From positions 12,974,719 through 13,038,718 of the forward strand of contig JAJEKV010000040.1 of NCBI GenBank assembly GCA_021234155.1: DNA of 64,000 bases, written 5' to 3'. Positions within the stretch are counted from its first letter, which is position 1; each line of letters starts with the position of its first letter. The notes under the pieces were generated by a model. That model saw only the letters and a program-made list of their open reading frames with translations. It had not been told where the DNA came from and ran no database searches. A program made the translations under genes and the position numbers. The DNA is from Isoetes taiwanensis (Eukaryota > Streptophyta > Lycopodiopsida > Isoetales > Isoetaceae). Positions 1 to 11,441 of the stretch are shown here, in pieces.

Positions 1-291
1 ACAAATACATGTATAAATGTATATCTCATTTAGTCCTAAGGTTCCTTACACTCATACATGCCAAATCACCATAGAGGGTCATTTTTGAGGAAATGAGTAA
101 TTTTTGTCCACATCATTTTTCTAGTTGCTTTGACACGTGTCCACTCTTCATTTGACATCCACATCATATCAAAGCCATACAAAAAAAAAAAAAAAAAAAA
201 AAAGTCAAGAAAAGAGTCAAAGGGCACTATGATTTAATGGTGTGGGGAAAATGATGGTTCATGATGCAAGTGGCGGCTAGAGCGGCATGAG
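1..291. other. non-coding DNA with A-run
   Basis: No coding region is recognisable. The stretch is AT-rich and carries an uninterrupted run of 23 A at 181-203. A perfect G-box-like palindrome (GACACGTGTC) lies near 133-142, but no gene start follows it, so no regulatory role can be claimed. Confidence 0.5.
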
Positions 292-340
292 AGAATTGAA
301 TTGAATTTTATCGTCTGCAAAGACCAAACCTGTGGGAAGG
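292..340 (-). repeat. 3' end fragment of LINE family 2
   Basis: A short pentanucleotide tail (GAATT repeats, 292-307) is followed by TTTTATCGTCTGCAAAGACC. This matches the 3' terminus of the larger LINE copy at 25981 (tail, then TTTTTATCGTCTACGAAAACC). Read on the minus strand it is the extreme 3' end of a severely 5'-truncated LINE. The upstream limit is uncertain because homology fades quickly. Confidence 0.55.
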
Positions 341-2284
341 AGGCCTTCTCCTCTTCCCTCAATCCTTCACTATTGCAGACTTTCAATCAATGGGGCTAAT
401 AAGAAGTTCGTATTGCCAGTTTACAGGATCTGAAATCAGGGCTGCCGGTTCTTCTATTCCTCGAAGTCTTCTTCAAGGCAATTTTCTTAGGGGCTTACAG
501 GTAATCTTGCTAACATGGTTTTGTTTTTGGAGCATCTTGGCAAAATTCTGTAATTCTTATGCGATCCCAATCTTCTTGACTTTCACTCGATGTAATAGGT
601 TCTTTGGCCTCTTTCTTATCAGAATCAGGTATGCTGGGATTGAGCCAGCTTGGAAAGTTGCAGAGATTGCCTGTTGCTCTCAATTATCAAGAACACACTG
701 AAAGGACATATGTATCTATAACGTGGACCAAAATTATGTATGGCTCTTGAGGAAAGAGGCTTCTGATTATTTGATTTCTTGTAGTCTATATCTTATTACG
801 GATTCTTTAAACAACAGGTTGATTTCCTTCTCTTGCTCTTTCTTGCTAACAGATAGATCTAGAGTTCCTTGCAGAAAATAGAGTATTTTGATCCATTCTA
901 TTGGCGAGATAAGGATATGTTGTGAGCAAAATGACTTCATATCATAAACCATGCTTTTGAGGAGGATGTCTAGCTAGCTTCAGGTTGTTGTTTCACGCCC
1001 CGTTAGTGCAGCTTCTAATTTGGTTTGATATATTAGTTCAGAGGGTTATTGATTGATTAATTTGGAGCTGGTCAAAATCTTGGTGCAGTGGTAGCTTTTT
1101 TGAGGAATGTGGCAGATTTCTCATTTTACTCTTGTTTCTCTTCTCATCAATTCTTGCAAAACGATTTTGTGCACTCAAGATATAGATATAGCTTCTGGAA
1201 AATTCTGTACTTAACTCCTGTAGTACCCTTCTTATTTTGGAAGATGTTGATTTTGATCATGTAGTACAAACTAGGTAAAAGAAGAGCTTGAAGAAGATTT
1301 ATAAATATTGAAGCTTCAGTTATAGCATCTGATCCATGTAGGATCTTTGTACTTTAAATTTTTATTTGATCCATAAGGGGTCTTTGATATGTTATAATAT
1401 TTTCAATTTGATGAATATAAAAACTTCCTTACCTTCAAGAAGGAAAAATCAAAAGGCTTGTTTTGAGATTTGATTTAGACCATCTTGTAATCCTTGAAAA
1501 ATATATGGTTTTGCATTTCAGAAAAGTCGATTTGAGCCTATATAGATCTCTAAATTTACATCCTTGGAAAACATGTCCATTTTGAATGTTCGCAAAACTA
1601 TCCTATTCTACCTACCCTACCCAACCTACAATCCAGCCAATCCCCCTCCGTGATGTGTAGTTTTGGATGTGGGTTGAAAACGGGCCAGATCTCACGTGGA
1701 GCTACACGGGCGCAAGTTTAATTATTTCACTTGTGGTTTTATATGTATACCCATGTCTAATTTTTTGGTCGTGATTGTGGGATATTTGGAGTTTTTCTCA
1801 GGGAAAAACCAACATTAAAGGGCCTTTTCAGCCAACATTGCATTTTCATCTCTATGGCCACTTTCCTATCATAAACATGCTGGAACAAACCCTGATACAC
1901 TCTAAGATCGTTTAAACACAAAAAGAGGATAAAAAATAGGAGGTTATTGAGGAAAGAGCCTCTCATTTGAATTTTCAAAGGCTTGAGCGCGATTTGACAA
2001 TATTAGACTTGCATTGCAACCGGGTCTCATCTTTTGGAGCTTTGAAGATCTTCCTGCCCATGAATGCATTAGCCATGTTTGATTGTTTTGACTAATGAAA
2101 ATCTGATCTTGGTGAAGTTATGCAAAGTTAAAAGTGAAAAAAGCCTAAAATTATAAGCTTCTAGTCATTAATGTAAGAGTTAAGAACATAGATGCATATT
2201 ATCTATGAAGATACTTGCAAATAGTGGTTATTACTATGTTTTCTCACGGTTTGTATTGAGACAAATGTATTCAGGTGAAAATGA
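341..2284. other. AT-rich non-coding DNA
   Basis: There are no recognisable genes, RNAs or repeat termini. Short open frames occur, for example one of 103 codons at 390-701, but they have no recognisable domain and no supporting context. This may be decayed transposon or intron sequence. Confidence 0.45.
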
Positions 2285-2710
2285 TTGCAGAATAGTAAAG
2301 AATAGAGTGGTTTTTAATCATCCACAAAGACCAATCGGCCTATGGAGCCCAATAAAGGAGCGCAGGAGACTTATTACTGCGCAAGTTAAAAACCCGCACA
2401 CCAAAAGGTTCTCGAGGGAAAATTCATGGCAGCAATAAGACTGCTGTCAAACTGTACAAATATATATATATCATGAAATATATACAAGTCAGGCAAGTGT
2501 CCGAGGAGAGAGCTGATCACGTACATTCATGACCTCCTGAAGATAAGATCCTAGCATCTGGACTGAAGCCGTGCTCAGTATTGCATGTAGCGGCTCCCGA
2601 CCAACTCAGCATAGCATACACGAATTTGATAATATGTTAGGCAGCTCTAGAGGGTATATCATTCATCCTCAACTACTCCCATTTCGCAACACCGATAAAG
2701 CATAAGCATT
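2285..2710 (-). repeat. 3' region fragment of LINE family 2
   Basis: The stretch from the degenerate AGAAT-type tail (about 2289-2310) through AAAGACCAATCGGCC and on to about 2700 aligns by eye with the two sides of LTR element 2 (25981-26258 and 37305-37450). Shared words include ATGACCTCCTGAAG and GACCAACTCAG. That comparison also shows the empty insertion site of LTR element 2. Minus-strand orientation, non-coding, 5'-truncated. Confidence 0.65.
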
Positions 2711-2821
2711 AGAAAAGTAAAGAAAAAAAATAGCCTTAGAATTCTTTTACAAAGATACTTGTTGTAGATCAATTATTCGCTGCATCTACGTGTCTGAGGA
2801 TTAAAAAAAACACATTTGGAG

Positions 2822-2992
<171 letters not shown>

Positions 2993-3050
2993 AATGAAAT
3001 GAAATGAAATTTATTATTTCGTCTTCGAGACCGCCAGGTCTATGAGACGT

Positions 3051-4785
3051 TTACACATTGCCTTCAAAATCATAAAACAGATCATCCAGTGCATCCTCTG
3101 AGAATAATACACTGGGCTCCTCTACCTCTATCTCCTCTACTGCACGTTGTTTCAGTAGGTCCTCCCTGCATCTAAGAATGTCAACTATACACCCCCCAAT
3201 ACATGATCCTGGATATGCGAAGAAATCACCAAGTGAAGTAGCCGAAATCCCATGTTTGAGTCTGATATTCGAATATGCCTGACAGGAAACTAAGACATGA
3301 GTCTCGTCCTCTACCATCCCTTGACCACACACCCTGCAATGCCTAATGTCATGTGCAATATTTGCCCATCTCCCAATCTCTACCCCCAGGTGATGAGAGC
3401 TTAGTCGGATCCTGGCAATTGTTTGTCTATGTTTTACTGATATGGGCTCCCCAAGGTAACGCGCAGCCTGCATGGAGGGATTCATATGTAATCTGTAATA
3501 CTCTTTCTTCACTGCAGGCACACTCCATGACTTATGTCGAAAGCTATCCCTGACCCATCCCTCTATATTTTCCTTATGTACTTCTAAATCATGAATACTC
3601 ATCCCCCATTTTATAAGCCATCTCTCAACGTCTGCATACCAGCCCTTGTTCCTTGTTTCCTCTAAAGCAAGTCGTGGTAGACTATTACTTGGCAACTCAT
3701 ATAGAACTTTACATATGTAGCGTAAGAGTCTGCAAAGCGCTTCAGCTTCAAGTGGCATCATCCCACACTCTACCAACATCATATCGTATGGTGTTTGCAT
3801 TTTGGTGCCTAGCTCTGTATGAAAAAATTTCTTTTGTATCTTTTCTACTTTTTTCCAGCTTTCATTAGCAAGGCCCGGCCCCCAAACTTCACACCCGTAT
3901 AGCACAACAGTTTGCACCAATACTTTGTATAACATGCGCTTCATCTCAAAATTCCATATCTCAGCGTGCACACACATTTTTTTGCATAGCATACAATGCC
4001 TTTAATCCCGCGTTCACTCTATGCTCCACTGCTTGGTTCCAGTTGGGGCTCTTATCTACGTTTACCCCCAGATATTTGTAGTTATCTACCACCTCCACGT
4101 GTTTGCCCATATACTGTAGCTGGATGTGATCGGTCTTACTTGCCCCAAATACTACAACTTTGGTCTTATCCAGATTCACCCGCATACCCTGATTACTGCA
4201 GAATGTCGCCAATGCATCTAAGTGTCTTTGCATCCCTTGTATGCTCCGGGATAGCAAAACAATATCATCAGCATACAGCAAGGGCTTGAGAGTATATCCA
4301 TACAGAGGTGTGCCATCTCCCCCATGTGCTCTTATCCACTCTTCCAACTGGTCTATGAATAACCCAAATAGAGTAGGTGATAAGGGGCACCCCTGCTTCA
4401 CCCCCATATTGCTCTCTACTACCTCGTCACAAAATTCCACAAAAGGAAATGACAGTTGCACAAGTACCCTATCATAGAGTACCCTTACTGCATGCCTGAG
4501 CTCCTTTGGGATACCAAGATCCACCATCCTGTGTCCCAGATTTTCTCTATTCACCATATCGAAGAGTGACCAAATGGTCGGTCGTGGACTTCTTGGGCCT
4601 AAAACCTGCCTGTCCCACCGCCCTGACATTATGGTCTTCTGCCCACATACTTACCTTGCTCTCCAGAATGGACGCAAACAGTTTTGCATACAGGCTGCCC
4701 ACCATGATAGTGCGATAGTTACTCGGATCTTTTTTATCCCCTGACTTATGCAATGGTACAACCCTGTTAACTTGCCATGACACAG
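3051..4785 (-). pseudogene. LINE family 1 ORF2, reverse transcriptase and C-terminal zinc region
   Basis: Minus-strand frames 4783-4547, 4629-3961 and 3992-3051 overlap in different phases, so at least two frameshifts have occurred. Motifs in order: NYRTIM and GFRPKKST (fingers), GVKQGCPLSPTLFG, the catalytic LLYADDIVLLS, YKYLGV, then the downstream SSHHLGVEIGRW and a cysteine/histidine cluster CRVCGQGMVEDETHVLVSC. The YADD active site is intact. The protein ends near 3051 in an acidic tail. This module copies LINE RNA at the nicked target. Confidence 0.9.
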
Positions 4786-4790
4786 GGAAG

Positions 4791-5123
4791 TGTTAGAGCC
4801 TGAACTCTAACCTTGCAAGAAGGATGAAAAACCCAACAATCCAAGCTCAATCTATCAAATCAAGGCACAAGACAAAGAATCACATAGCTAGATCAAGCAA
4901 AATACTCTCTCCCTCAATACACCGTCTCTCTGTCTCTGTTCTTCTCTCTCTGCTCAGATAATACAGTGATCATCATGGATACGTGCAAATATCCTGCACG
5001 CGTGCATGTGCGTACATCACTCCATATATGGTATACTATCTTCTATACCACCTCAATAGTGGTGAATGTGGTGAGTGGTGACGAGTGTGGTGATGAGTGT
5101 GGTGAGTGGTGATCACCCCAACA
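4791..5123 (-). repeat. 3' LTR of LTR element 1
   Basis: 333 bp, starting TGTTAGAGCC and ending CACCCCAACA as written on the plus strand. It matches 11442-11786 almost base for base outside a few short indels. Its right part contains a GTGGTGA-type minisatellite (5050-5112). No clear polypurine tract is visible next to it inside the element. The adjoining sequence is GTGGCGACCACAGTGGG. Confidence 0.93.
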
Positions 5124-5537
5124 GTGGCGACCACAGTGGGAAAATATGCCACTCCGTGGCGGAGAACCCACAACAAAACATACTACTATGGTCCTTGGGA
5201 CATGTCCCCAAATGACACATTGACATGTATGTTTAGAAAGAAAATACCCTTCTCAAATCCAAATGACTGATACAAACAACCTAGTCCAAAATGACAGTGA
5301 CGAAACAGAGCCTCTGTAACTGTGGCAAACTTTGAAAGCTGATATCTTGAGTTCCAGACCTCCGTTTGACCTGCACCATAGCTCGTTGGATTCGTATCGC
5401 CGAAACACATCTTTTGATGTAGGATAGATTGTGTATTATTGAACTGTCACCATCTATTTTTACAGAAAAACGACCTGCTGTAACTCAAAAATTCTCCACA
5501 ATTCTCTGTAATTGGAGCTATGCCAAATCTGAATCCC

Positions 5538-6648
5538 TTAGAAAAGCACTCCTCTTTCAAAATAAGGCCTGAGATCCTTGCCATTTCTAGGATTAGGCAA
5601 CAATTCCCCTTCTGGAGTCATCAAGTAGAAAGCCCCACCTGGTACCTCTTTATCAATCAGAAATGGGCCTTCCCATGGGCTTTGAAATTTGGATAAATGC
5701 TTCTTAGTGGTCCTGCACAACACCAATTGGCCTTCCTCAAATGGATTGACAACCTGTAACTTGTCTTTGATAAGCTTTACTTTCTGTTTATGCCTCATAT
5801 TGAAGTCTGCTGCTTCTTGTCTCATCTCTTGCAATCGCAACAAATCATCCATCCTATTATGCACTTGATTTGGAGTTGGAATTTCTCCTAAATTCTCACA
5901 ATAAGGTAGCTCCACAAATGAACACAAAGGAATGTCCAAATGAATAGGCATCACAGCTTGCACTCCATAAACTAATTCAAATGGTGTAAATCCTGTAGCC
6001 AACTTGTAAGTACCTGAAACTCCATAAGGCACCTGTCAAGGCTTCATGCCAATTTCTTTGATTATCCTTCACTGTTTTAGCCAAGATAGCTTTCAGAATT
6101 TTGTTAGTAGACTCAGCTTGTCCATTTCCCTGTGGATAATAAGCAGAAGCTTGTACATGTTGAACTTCAATCTTTTCTGTTAACTGAGCCACTACTTTCC
6201 CCATGAAATAAGTTCCCCGATCAGACAAAAGAATGGTTGGAACACCAAACCGAGAAATCAAATTGTGATAAAGAAAGCTTACTGTGGTATTTTCTGTAGC
6301 ATGCTTTGCTGGAATTGCTTCTACCCACTTCGTAAACATACATGTGGCTGCCAAGATGTACTTATGACCTTTGGAAGATGGAGGATTGATAGGCCCAATG
6401 TAATCCAATCCCCACATATGAAACGGACCAACGCTCAAAATAGGATGGAATGGCATATTATTGTGGCCTGTCAATTGTTTATGCCTTTGACACCTCACAT
6501 TTGGTAACAAAGTCTCTAGTATCCTTGTAAAGAGTTGGCCAATAATATTCCCAATGAAGGATCTTTCTAGCTGTTGTTCTGGCTGCAAAATGCCCCTGAC
6601 AATCATGTGCTTGCTGCAACAAATCATGAGTTTGCTGACCAGCAACAC
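5538..6648 (-). pseudogene. LTR element 1 integrase
   Basis: Two overlapping minus-strand frames (6648-5977 and 6032-5538) in different phases form the integrase core and C-terminal region. The catalytic triad can be read: Asp in WGLDYIGPI, Asp in LLSDRGTYF and Glu in GNGQAESTN. The HHCC finger lies upstream in the RNase H frame (HDCQGHF) and its Cys part spans the frame break near 6480. The C-terminal part has WEGPFLI and DLRPYF, a GPY/F-like module, and no chromodomain follows. Confidence 0.88.
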
Positions 6649-7363
6649 ATCTTAATAAGAGACCTTCCATAGTCCTCTTATAAAGAATAGCTTCATGCAC
6701 CACAAAACCAGCTGCTTGTACTCTAAGAGCATGCTTTTGTTGCTTTGAAAATGATGAAGGATAAGTCTGATCTTGTAAATACCTATATATATTGGCATAC
6801 CAAAGATCCACGGTCTCAATGAACCCTTGTAATACTCCATTATCTTGAAATGCTACTTGCTGGTCTGTTTCCTCTTCTATTTCAGCACCACTACTCAAAT
6901 AGGCACTTGGATTATGAGCTCCTTGAGTCATCTTAACATACCTCAATTCAAATTCTTGTATGATAAGAGCCCATCTTGTAAACTTAGGATCTTGGACAGT
7001 CTTATTGTAAATGCATGGCAATGGGTTCACATCCATATGAATGTAGACATACTGCACATTTGCTGAATTCCATTGTGAAGGAAGAAGATAATGTCTAAAT
7101 TTGTTCAAGGCCCACTTCAATGCTAACCCAAGATGCTCCACATGAGTCCATTTCTGTTCTTGTGGAGTTAACACCCTGCTAGCATAGTAATTCACATCAT
7201 AATGCTTTTGCTGATTTTTCTGACATAGTGTGACGGCCAAAGCTTGCTCCCAAATTGTAAAGAATAAATGAAATGGCTCACTCATTCTTGGAGGAATCAG
7301 CAAAGTTCTCTCTTTTAATTGTGCAAGGCACCATTCAAATGCTTCTTGAGCATCTTCTTCCAT
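6479..7363 (-). pseudogene. LTR element 1 RNase H and integrase zinc finger
   Basis: The frame covers the RT-RNase H connection, RNase H and the integrase HHCC finger. The Glu of the RNase H (VEHLGLALKWAL) and the later Asp (HMDVNPL) are visible. The usual first TDAS motif is replaced by FFTIWEQALAV, so a catalytic Asp seems to be missing. It overlaps the RT frame upstream (7315-7713) and the integrase frame downstream, each in another phase. The protein could not be made without frameshifts. Confidence 0.82.
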
Positions 7364-8384
7364 CTAAAATGCTGCCCTGGCTTCATACAATCCACAAGTG
7401 GCTGGGTTACTTTAGCAAAATTATGCAAATACCTCCTACTAAAACTGAGTTGGCCATATAAGCTTCTCACTTGGGATACATTTGTAGGTGGTTTGACCTT
7501 CTCCAAGACTGCAATCTTACCATGATCCACTTGTAACCCCTTTTCTGAAACATAATTGCCCAATAGTTTTTCTCCTCTAGTGAAGAAAATACACTTAGCA
7601 GGATTCAAACTTATGTCATACAATCGGCATCTTTCAAGAACTTTTCTGAGATGATCCAAGTGATCCCTTCTTGGATTCGAAAACACTGTTAAGTCATCTA
7701 TAAAGACTCTCAAAAGTCTAAAATATCATGAAAAGCATATGTCATAGCTCGCTGAAATGTGGCTGGAGCATTTGTGAGGCCAAAAGGTAATACCTTATAA
7801 GCATAGATGCCAAAAGGTGTTCGAAAAGCCGTCATTGCTTGATGTGGTGGATAGATTTGGATCTGATTATATCCTGAGTAACCATCCAAGAAAGAATAGG
7901 CCAGATTTCCTGCAACAATATCCAGCAAAGTGTCTATGAATGGTGTAGGAAAATGATCTCTTTTGGTAGCTTTGTTGAGATCCCTGTAATCAATGCATAC
8001 TCGGATTGAGTTATTTGGCTTTCTCACTGGTACAATAGAACTGATCCAATCTGAATTTGGCACTGGTACAATAAATCCCGCCTCCAAAAGCTTCATGACT
8101 TCAACCTTTACTTGCTCCTCTATGGCTGGACTCATTCTCCTTTGAGCTTGTTGGACTGGTTTTGATCCTTGTTTCAAATCAATGGTATGAACCACAACCT
8201 CTGGTGGAATGCCTTTTAATTCTTTGTAATTTCTTGCCAAAACATCCCTGAATTCTCTTAACAAAGATATCAAATCATGTTCCTCCTCTTGAGTAAGGTC
8301 CAATTCTTCTTGATTTCCTCGAGAAATATTAATGTTCTTGACTGAATGTGGTGACTGTAATGAAGGTGGTGAGTGTGGTGACAA
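7315..8384 (-). pseudogene. LTR element 1 reverse transcriptase
   Basis: Frames 8384-7710 and 7713-7315 meet at a phase change inside the RT. Fingers and palm motifs are VCIDYRDLNKAT, DGYSGYNQIQI and [14 protein letters not shown]. The active site is FIDDLTVFS, with FIDD replacing YVDD, common in this superfamily. The break falls between the FQR motif and the FIDD motif, so no single frame holds the whole catalytic domain. Thumb and connection follow (LGNYVSEKGL, VRSLYGQLSFSRRY). Confidence 0.9.
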
Positions 8385-9059
8385 ATGTGGTGAATGTGGT
8401 GACAGTGATGAATGTGGTGTGTGTGATGGTATGTGGTGGATCAGAATGGATGTGGTGGATGTGATGAATTTGGTGCATGTGGTGACTGTAATGACTGTGG
8501 TGAATATGGACTGGTCTGATTTACCTCATCCTCCAGAATGTGCGCATGCCACCAAGCTTCTTGTACTTGTATAGTGGGCTGATTTCTGTTTACCCCATCC
8601 ATGCTTGATGTCAAAATCAACATCTCTACTTGATCTAGATCAATACCTTGCTGAAATAAAGTGTCATCAATGGGTCTTTGAATGGACTCCTCCTTCATGT
8701 TTACAAGAGTCTCTTGTAACTCACCTTCACCAATACTTTCAAGTCTTTGGATATACTTATCTCGCAACTTGTCTTTGTAAATGACATATTTCTGAAATTT
8801 GGGTACCTTTTAACCACTTGTACAAAGTCTTATCTTCCCTGTCACCCACTTCCAAGACATGAAAACAACTAAGACCTTGCTGCCCTGACACCATAGGATT
8901 CTCTTTGTTGATTTCTAACTGCGGGCTGCTCAAAGAAGGATTGCAAAGAAAGGTACCTTTTGCTGATTTCAGAGGATGATCTATAGTAACCTTGTGTTCC
9001 CCTTGAAAGATGTTCATTTCACGCTTCCTCCATGAAGTCTCAGCTTGTATGACATCTAA
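8385..9059 (-). pseudogene. LTR element 1 protease-RT linker with SPxSP repeats
   Basis: Frames 9017-8757 and 8767-8441 connect protease and RT. No enzymatic motif is seen. The part between about 8335 and 8520 is a GTGGTGA-type minisatellite that encodes Ser-Pro-His repeats (SPYSPQSLQSPH and similar). The same nucleotide motif occurs in the LTRs of this element. A frameshift lies within or beside the repeat, which suggests slippage. Confidence 0.65.
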
Positions 9060-9728
9060 CTATGTACGACTCAGCAACAAAGTATAAGTTTCAGCATGCA
9101 CACTCTCTGGAAATTTCAAAACCATGAAATCCAAGATTGCTTCCACCTCATAAACCTTGCATAAAACATTTCTTATGACTCCCATAGGCTGCACCTTCAT
9201 TTGATTGAATGCTTTGAGTATCATAGTTGTCGGTTCCATCATTTTCAAGCCAACTTGAAGCATTATATGGTAAGGCATTACATTCACTCCACTGCCGGTA
9301 TCTATGTTGGCCTCTTTGATTAGATATCCATTAATACTCACATCACAAAGAAATGGCCCAGGATCCTTGGATTGCCGGGCTGGTGGCTCCATTCTCCTCT
9401 TGTCGGTATCATTTGATATGATTTGTTGGACTGAAATTTCTGATTTTGTTCTTCCTCCTAACTCTTGCAACAAATTTGGAGAATAATGCATCAATTGCTC
9501 AAGAGTAAGTGTAACTTTAGTGGCCAAAACTTGGCTGATCACATCATCTTCATTTTGAACTTCTTCATCCACCATAGGAGGCATCACTATGGGCTGATTT
9601 CCTTCTATAGACTGAAACTGTTCTGTGGGCAATACATTGAATTGCACCTTCTTAGGTGTTGATACCTTCAAAGCTTGTTCCTTCAAAGCCTTTGGAAAAG
9701 AGATCTTAGTCTTCTCCGCAATTGGCAC
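9060..9728 (-). CDS. LTR element 1 protease region
   Basis: Aspartic protease part of pol. The active-site motif is NIDTGSGVNVM about two thirds along, followed by a hydrophobic flap region. The frame is entered in a phase different from gag: the gag stop TAG at 9730-9728 overlaps its first codon, so pol would need a programmed shift or a separate start. It ends at a TAG at 9062-9060, in phase with the following frame (9017), so that stop is probably a nonsense mutation. Confidence 0.8.
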   Translation of the reverse strand: MPIAEKTKISFPKALKEQALKVSTPKKVQFNVLPTEQFQSIEGNQPIVMPPMVDEEVQNEDDVISQVLATKVTLTLEQLMHYSPNLLQELGGRTKSEISVQQIISNDTDKRRMEPPARQSKDPGPFLCDVSINGYLIKEANIDTGSGVNVMPYHIMLQVGLKMMEPTTMILKAFNQMKVQPMGVIRNVLCKVYEVEAILDFMVLKFPESVHAETYTLLLSRT

Positions 9729-11251
9729 TACTCTTGGTTCTCCACCTTTTGTGACCTTGTAACCGCATTTACTTCTCCAATCTCTTCTTCTTGCTGAAAT
9801 GGGTCACTATCTACCTCAACAAATCCACAATTTACTACTGATTTTTCCTTCTCTTGTTTCTTAAGCTCCTCAATAAGAGCCTTAACTTGAGGATTATCAA
9901 TGTACTTTGCATCTTGAATGTGAACATCATTATTAGGAAGAGGTACTGATTCAAACACTTGCTGCTTTGGTGGATACTTGTTGGTTGCCCATTCTGGTTT
10001 CCCATGGATTTTCCAACAAGTAGTTTCATCATGCTTGAATTTATCACATAACTTGCAATATAAATGAGCCTTACTTGGATACCATCCCTGTTTTGGCTGC
10101 ACCATTGGTGTGGAACCCATTGGAACTTGTTGGGCAATTGGAGCTTGTGGCATCATTGGAACTTGTGGTATGATAGGTGCTGCTTGCATTGGTTGAATAG
10201 GAATAGATCGTGCTTGTTGCATAACAGCAAATACCGGATTGGCCCTCTCAAAGAATCTCTTCTCCCTACATTCTTGATCATTATGGCCTTTGATTTGGCA
10301 TCTTGAGCAGAATTTCAGCAATCTACATGTAGCATCAGAATGTCCAATAGACTCACAATACTCAGAAGTAATAAACTGCACCTCCCTTGGCTTCTCACCA
10401 ATTGTAAGCTTAGAAATCTTGGCTGCAATATCCTCTGTTTTATGCTCTGGAGCAGCAACTTCATGAATGTATCCCAACTTATCTTCAGCCTTGAGTGCAT
10501 ACTTTTGTGCCTCTAACAATGTTGTAGGCTGTTTAGCCTTCACCTTATGAGCAATAGCTCGTTTCAGCCCCTTCACATACCATTGGATATCCATTTCATC
10601 ATTCCTGGCAATCTTCCAATGAACCACGGCTTTGAGAACCGCAATATACCTCTGATTATACTCTCTAATTGATTCATCTTCCTTTTGTGTGAAATTGGTC
10701 CACCTTTCCATAGTCTTATCCTTACCATGAACTTCTTGATAATTAGCAATGAAAGCTTCCTTTAATTCCTGATATGTCATGGTATCTGGCTGAGTTTGTG
10801 CCCATTCCTCCACTGAATCTTGCAATGAACTATGAAACCAAAGCAAGTAATCAGCAGCCGGTAACTTACATTGCTGGCAATACCTCTCAAACTTCACAAT
10901 ATGCTTCAAAGGATCCCGATCCACCAGATCATCAAACTTTGGAATCCCCATTGTCTGAAAACCCCATACCATAGGTGGTAATACAACCATCTCTGCCTCT
11001 TCTTGGGTTTCTTGAAATTGGAAAAACGAAATTGAATCTCCCTTCAATTTGAAAAACGAAATTGGATTACCTTCTAGATCGGTAAATGGAATCAAAACCT
11101 CCTGGATCTGAGAATTAGACCCCAGATCTGCTCCCAAATCTGAAAACGAAATTGAATCTTGATGCAATTTTGAGCCCAAAGATTGACTCACCGGTCCCCT
11201 TCTTGTTATGATAGAGCTTGGTGGGATATCCTTCTTACTTCTCTTGGGCAT
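9728..11251 (-). CDS. LTR element 1 gag polyprotein
   Basis: An intact 507-codon frame. The retrotransposon gag/capsid region is in the middle (FERYCQQCKLPAADYLLWF, WTNFTQKEDESIREYNQRY). Two CCHC zinc knuckles follow near residues 320 and 400 (CSRCQIKGHNDQEC, CKLCDKFKHDETTC), separated by a Met/Pro/Gln-rich stretch. The N-terminal part has short repeats of a DSISF/GNPISF type. It starts about 190 bp inside the 5' LTR. It would form the RNA-packaging particle. Confidence 0.88.
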   Translation of the reverse strand: MPKRSKKDIPPSSIITRRGPVSQSLGSKLHQDSISFSDLGADLGSNSQIQEVLIPFTDLEGNPISFFKLKGDSISFFQFQETQEEAEMVVLPPMVWGFQTMGIPKFDDLVDRDPLKHIVKFERYCQQCKLPAADYLLWFHSSLQDSVEEWAQTQPDTMTYQELKEAFIANYQEVHGKDKTMERWTNFTQKEDESIREYNQRYIAVLKAVVHWKIARNDEMDIQWYVKGLKRAIAHKVKAKQPTTLLEAQKYALKAEDKLGYIHEVAAPEHKTEDIAAKISKLTIGEKPREVQFITSEYCESIGHSDATCRLLKFCSRCQIKGHNDQECREKRFFERANPVFAVMQQARSIPIQPMQAAPIIPQVPMMPQAPIAQQVPMGSTPMVQPKQGWYPSKAHLYCKLCDKFKHDETTCWKIHGKPEWATNKYPPKQQVFESVPLPNNDVHIQDAKYIDNPQVKALIEELKKQEKEKSVVNCGFVEVDSDPFQQEEEIGEVNAVTRSQKVENQE

Positions 11252-11441
11252 AAAACTATGCTCCCCTTGTCAAATTCTACTCTACAAATCAATTACGGCA
11301 AAATTCCCTTCACACAAGAAATTGCTCCTTTCTCAATGGTGTCGTTCTTTACCGACGATCACCAATACCAATGGTAACAACTCCTTTTTCAATGGAAATT
11401 CTTGTCGATCAATGGTCTGTCGAGCACCGTGGTCGCCAAAT
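11252..11441 (-). other. LTR element 1 leader and primer-binding region
   Basis: Sequence between the 5' LTR and gag on the minus strand. Directly after the LTR it reads ATTTGGCGACCACGGTG, the position of the tRNA primer-binding site. It does not match the common initiator-Met type (TGGTATCAGAGC) and the cognate tRNA was not identified. A near copy in inverted orientation (GTGGCGACCACAGTG) lies next to the other LTR at 5124. Confidence 0.5.

Noticed and set aside
390-701. 103-codon open frame
   Set aside because: No domain, no splice or context support. AT-rich non-coding DNA can yield this length by chance.
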